Below, piece after piece: positions 61,801 through 64,000 of a stretch of DNA of 64,000 bases. A program made the position numbers and the translations under genes. This DNA comes from Nonomuraea ceibae. Its GTDB lineage: Bacteria; Actinomycetota; Actinomycetes; Streptosporangiales; Streptosporangiaceae. The notes below the pieces were generated by a model. The model saw nothing but the letters and a program-made list of their open reading frames with translations. It did no database searches and was not told the origin of the DNA. The stretch is from NCBI RefSeq assembly GCF_019396325.1, contig NZ_JAHKRO010000025.1, positions 24,432-88,431 of the forward strand, given 5' to 3'. Every line of letters starts with the position of its first letter. Position 1 is the first letter of the stretch.

Positions 61801-62535
61801 CTAAACCAGTCCGCCGTCGGCGCGCAGGTTCTGGCCGGTGAGCCAGCCCGCGTCGGGGCTGAGCAGCAGCGCGACGACGGCGGCGATGTCGGCGGGCGTG
61901 CCCACCCGGCCGAGCGCGGTCATGTGCGCGACCGCCTGGTACGCCTCCCGCGGCACGCCCTCCCGCAGCAGGTCGGTGTCCGTCGCGCCGGGCGACACGC
62001 AGTTGACCGTGATCCCCCGCGGCCCGAGCTCCCGTGACGCGACCCGCGTGAGCTGCTCGATCGCCGCCTTGCCGGCGACGTAGACGGACTCGCCGGGGCT
62101 CGGCCAGGCCGTCCCGGTGGTGGAGACGTTCACGATCCGCCCGCCGTCCGCCATCCGCCGCGCGGCCTCGCGCAGCGTGAAGTACGCGCCGCGCGCGTTC
62201 ACCGCCATCACCTCGTCGTACGCCTGCGGCGTCACCTCGGCTATGGGCGCGTGCCGCAGGACGCCCGCGTTGTTCACCAGCGCCGTCAGCGGCCCGGCGC
62301 CGGCCGCCGCGAACACCTCGTCCGCCCGCTCGAACAGCCCCTCGATCTGGGCCACGTCGGCGGCGTCCGCCCGCACCGGCGTCGCCCGCCCGCCGAGCCC
62401 GTCCGCGACCTCCCGCGCCGCCCGCTCGTCGGCGACGTAGCTGAAGACCACCGTGGCGCCGTCGGCGACGAGCCGCTCGACCACCGCCCGGCCGATCCCG
62501 CGCGACCCGCCCGTCACCACTGCGGCTGCGTTCAT
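61801..62535 (-). CDS. Short-chain dehydrogenase/reductase
   Basis: 244 residues of the classical SDR family. Cofactor loop VTGGSRGIGRAVVERL, NNAGVLRHAP, active site Ser (NVSTTGTAWP), YxxxK as YVAGK, and the C-terminal GRVGTPADIAAVVALLLSPD. Likely NADP(H)-dependent. ATG at 62533-62535 with AAGGAG. Divergent from a WYL regulator across a 93-bp gap with a 23-bp palindrome, so it is the expected target. Substrate unknown. Confidence 0.9.
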   Translation of the reverse strand: MNAAAVVTGGSRGIGRAVVERLVADGATVVFSYVADERAAREVADGLGGRATPVRADAADVAQIEGLFERADEVFAAAGAGPLTALVNNAGVLRHAPIAEVTPQAYDEVMAVNARGAYFTLREAARRMADGGRIVNVSTTGTAWPSPGESVYVAGKAAIEQLTRVASRELGPRGITVNCVSPGATDTDLLREGVPREAYQAVAHMTALGRVGTPADIAAVVALLLSPDAGWLTGQNLRADGGLV

Positions 62536-62585
62536 TGCCTGCTCCTTCAGTCGTCCATCCCTTTCGCGCTTCACCCTGCCGGTGC

Positions 62586-62608
62586 TCGCGGAAGGAAGAC
62601 TTCCGCGA
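62586..62608. promoter_or_regulatory. Operator between SDR and WYL regulator genes
   Basis: TCGCGGAAG-N5-CTTCCGCGA is a perfect 9-bp inverted repeat, midway between the two start codons. Confidence 0.75.
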
Positions 62609-62628
62609 CGCGCGCGACAATCGTTCGG

Positions 62629-63591
62629 GTGAGCGCGAAACGGGACACCGCTGGACGGCTGCTGCGCCTGCTGTCACTGCTGCAGTCACGCGCCGACTGG
62701 CCGGGACCGGAGCTGGCGGCGCGGCTGGGCGTCAGCACCAGGACCATCCGCTCCGACGTCGAACGCCTGCGCGGCCTCGGCTACCCGGTGTCGGCCACCT
62801 CCGGCACCGCCGGCGGCTACCGCCTCGGCCCCGGAGCCCGGCTGCCGCCGCTGCTGCTCGACGACGAGGAGGCCATCGCCGTCGCCGTCGGCCTGCGCAC
62901 GGCCGCCTCCGGCACCGTGGGCGGCATCGAGGAGACGTCGCTGCGCGCCCTGGCCAAGCTGGAACAGGTCCTGCCCGCCCGCCTACGCCCCCGCCTGGGC
63001 GCCGTGGCCGCGTACACGGTCCCGGTGCCCGGCAGCGGCCCAGCGGTCGATTCAGGGCTGCTGGCGACGCTCGCCGCCGCCTGCCGCGACCGGCGGCGGC
63101 TGCGCTTCGACTACCGCGACCACGACGGCAACGCCACCGTGCGCGACACCGAGCCGCACCGCCTCGTCGCCACAGGCCGCCGCTGGTACCTGGTCGCCTG
63201 GGACGTCGGCCGCGACGCCTGGCGCACCTTCCGCGTCGACCGCCTCACCCCGCGCACCCCGCCCGGCCCCGCCTTCCCGGCCCGCCCGCTGCCGGACGGC
63301 GACGTCATCGCGTACGTGACCAAGGGCGTCGCCTCCGTCCTCGGCCCCTGCCGCACGATCGCCACCGTGTACGCGCCGGCCGAGGTCGTCGCCGAGCGCA
63401 TCCCCCCGGTGGCCAGGGTCGAGCACGTCGACGCCGGCCGATGCCGTCTGCACATCGGCGCGGCGACCCCGTTGGCCCTGGCGGTCTACCTGGCGGCCCT
63501 GGGCCTGGACTTCACCGTGGACGGGCCGGCGGACCTCCTCGACCAGCTCGCCGCCATCAGCGACCGCTGCTCCTCGGCCCGCGCGACATAA
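62629..63591 (+). CDS. WYL-domain transcriptional regulator
   Basis: 320 residues. Winged helix TAGRLLRLLSLLQSRADWPG to VSTRTIRSDVERLRGLGYPV, wing GTAGGYRLGPGA, WYL domain at about 150-215 (RRLRFDYRDHDGNATVRDTE; GRRWYLVAWDVGRDAWRTFR) and a WCX extension at the end. GTG at 62629-62631, 20 bp past the palindrome. Similar in plan to the regulator at 23726 but with a different operator. Confidence 0.9.
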   Translation: MSAKRDTAGRLLRLLSLLQSRADWPGPELAARLGVSTRTIRSDVERLRGLGYPVSATSGTAGGYRLGPGARLPPLLLDDEEAIAVAVGLRTAASGTVGGIEETSLRALAKLEQVLPARLRPRLGAVAAYTVPVPGSGPAVDSGLLATLAAACRDRRRLRFDYRDHDGNATVRDTEPHRLVATGRRWYLVAWDVGRDAWRTFRVDRLTPRTPPGPAFPARPLPDGDVIAYVTKGVASVLGPCRTIATVYAPAEVVAERIPPVARVEHVDAGRCRLHIGAATPLALAVYLAALGLDFTVDGPADLLDQLAAISDRCSSARAT

Positions 63592-63599
63592 CGCAAAAA

Positions 63600-63621
63600 G
63601 CCCCCGGGGATACCCGAGGGC
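63600..63621 (+). terminator. Terminator of WYL regulator gene
   Basis: GCCCCCGGG and CCCGAGGGC with a 4-nt loop and one mismatch, 8 nt after the stop codon; the following CCAATTT is a weak T-run. Confidence 0.6.
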
Positions 63622-63645
63622 CCAATTTCGTCATACAACGCAGAA

Positions 63646-63674
63646 AAGGCCCCGACACTGAATGTCGGGGCCTT
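63646..63674 (-). terminator. rRNA operon terminator
   Basis: 12-bp stem AAGGCCCCGACA/TGTCGGGGCCTT with a 5-nt loop; followed by TTCTG on the minus strand and a T4 run at the stem end. 15 nt beyond the 5S 3' end. Confidence 0.85.
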
Positions 63675-63689
63675 CTCCTGAAAGATTGT

Positions 63690-63806
63690 CCGGCGGTGAC
63701 CTACTCTCCCACACCCTCCCGAGTGCAGTACCATCGGCGCAGGGAAGCTTAACTTCCGGGTTCGGAATGTAACCGGGTGTTTCCTTCCCGCCATAACCGC
63801 CGTAAC
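63690..63806 (-). rRNA. 5S ribosomal RNA
   Basis: 117 nt on the minus strand, beginning GTTACGGCGGTTATGGCG and including the conserved CCGAACCCGGAAGTTAAG loop segment; ends near ACCGCCGG. Ends are accurate to a few bases. Follows 23S by about 73 nt. Confidence 0.95.
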
Positions 63807-63879
63807 CCTATGAAACAATCAAACAGAAACCCGTTTGCTGTTTCAGAATCGCATAGTGGACGCGAGCAAGTATGCTTTG

Positions 63880-64000
63880 TGGTCAAGTCCTCGGCCTATT
63901 AGTACCGGTCAGCTCCACACGTTACCGCGCTTCCACCTCCGGCCTATCAACCCGGTCGTCTACCGGGAGCCTTACCCCCAAACGGGGTGGGAGACCTCAT
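63880..64000 (-). rRNA. 23S ribosomal RNA, 3' end (cut by window edge)
   Basis: The last about 120 nt of 23S on the minus strand: GGTAGACGACCGGGTTGATA, GAGCTGACCGGTACTAATAG and GGCCGAGGACTTGACCA are the universal 3' segments. The rest lies beyond base 64000. Confidence 0.95.

Overview
The window is about 70% GC or more, with dense genes, GTG and TTG starts, many 4-nt start/stop overlaps and lipoprotein-type ABC binding proteins. It reads as the chromosome of a high-GC actinomycete. The gene content (nadD-rsfS-phosphatase, obg-rpmA-rplU-rne, rodA-mrdA-mreDCB, folC-DUF4233-ndk) fits a sporulating actinomycete such as the Streptosporangiales (Nonomuraea-like). The family-level guess is inference.

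Layout. 1-7.3 kb: two sugar ABC systems on the minus strand. The first is a ChvE-type binding protein plus its ATPase, cut by the window edge. The second is a complete YtfQ-YtfR-YtfT-YjfF galactofuranose-type importer with its LacI regulator. LacI-type operators are visible. 7.3-25.8 kb: mixed accessory and housekeeping genes. These include a DUF574 methyltransferase, DUF4236, tRNA-Ala(GGC), an ECF41 sigma factor, an HTH/Clp-N pair behind three evenly spaced palindromes, AlaX and a CynX transporter, a divergent TetR/MFS pair, a Dyp peroxidase, an M28 aminopeptidase, an NhaA-DsbA fusion, a WYL regulator and a DUF2207 protein.

25.8-32.8 kb: a seven-gene minus-strand operon in which every junction is a 4-nt overlap. 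It runs GNAT, PIG-L deacetylase, binding protein, two permeases, two ATPases. 33-37 kb: an MBL hydrolase, a second identical tRNA-Ala, and phosphatase-rsfS-[integrase relic]-nadD. 37-61 kb: an M48 protease, a Ser/Thr kinase with decapeptide repeats, proA-proB, obg-rpmA-rplU, RNase E/G, the radical-SAM pair TIGR03936/TIGR03960, the rod-shape operon mreB-mreC-mreD-mrdA-rodA, and folC-DUF4233-membrane protein-ndk. 61-64 kb: a secreted intradiol dioxygenase with a CBM5/12 tail, a divergent SDR/WYL pair around a perfect palindrome, then the 3' end of an rRNA operon (5S and the end of 23S) on the minus strand.

No CRISPR array, intact prophage, intact insertion sequence or biosynthetic cluster was seen. 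The least ordinary items are the phased operators in front of the HTH/Clp-N pair, the GNAT/PIG-L/ABC operon with its AT-rich double motif, the degraded recombinase between nadD and rsfS, the repeat-bearing kinase, the proB-obg hairpin and the dioxygenase-CBM fusion.
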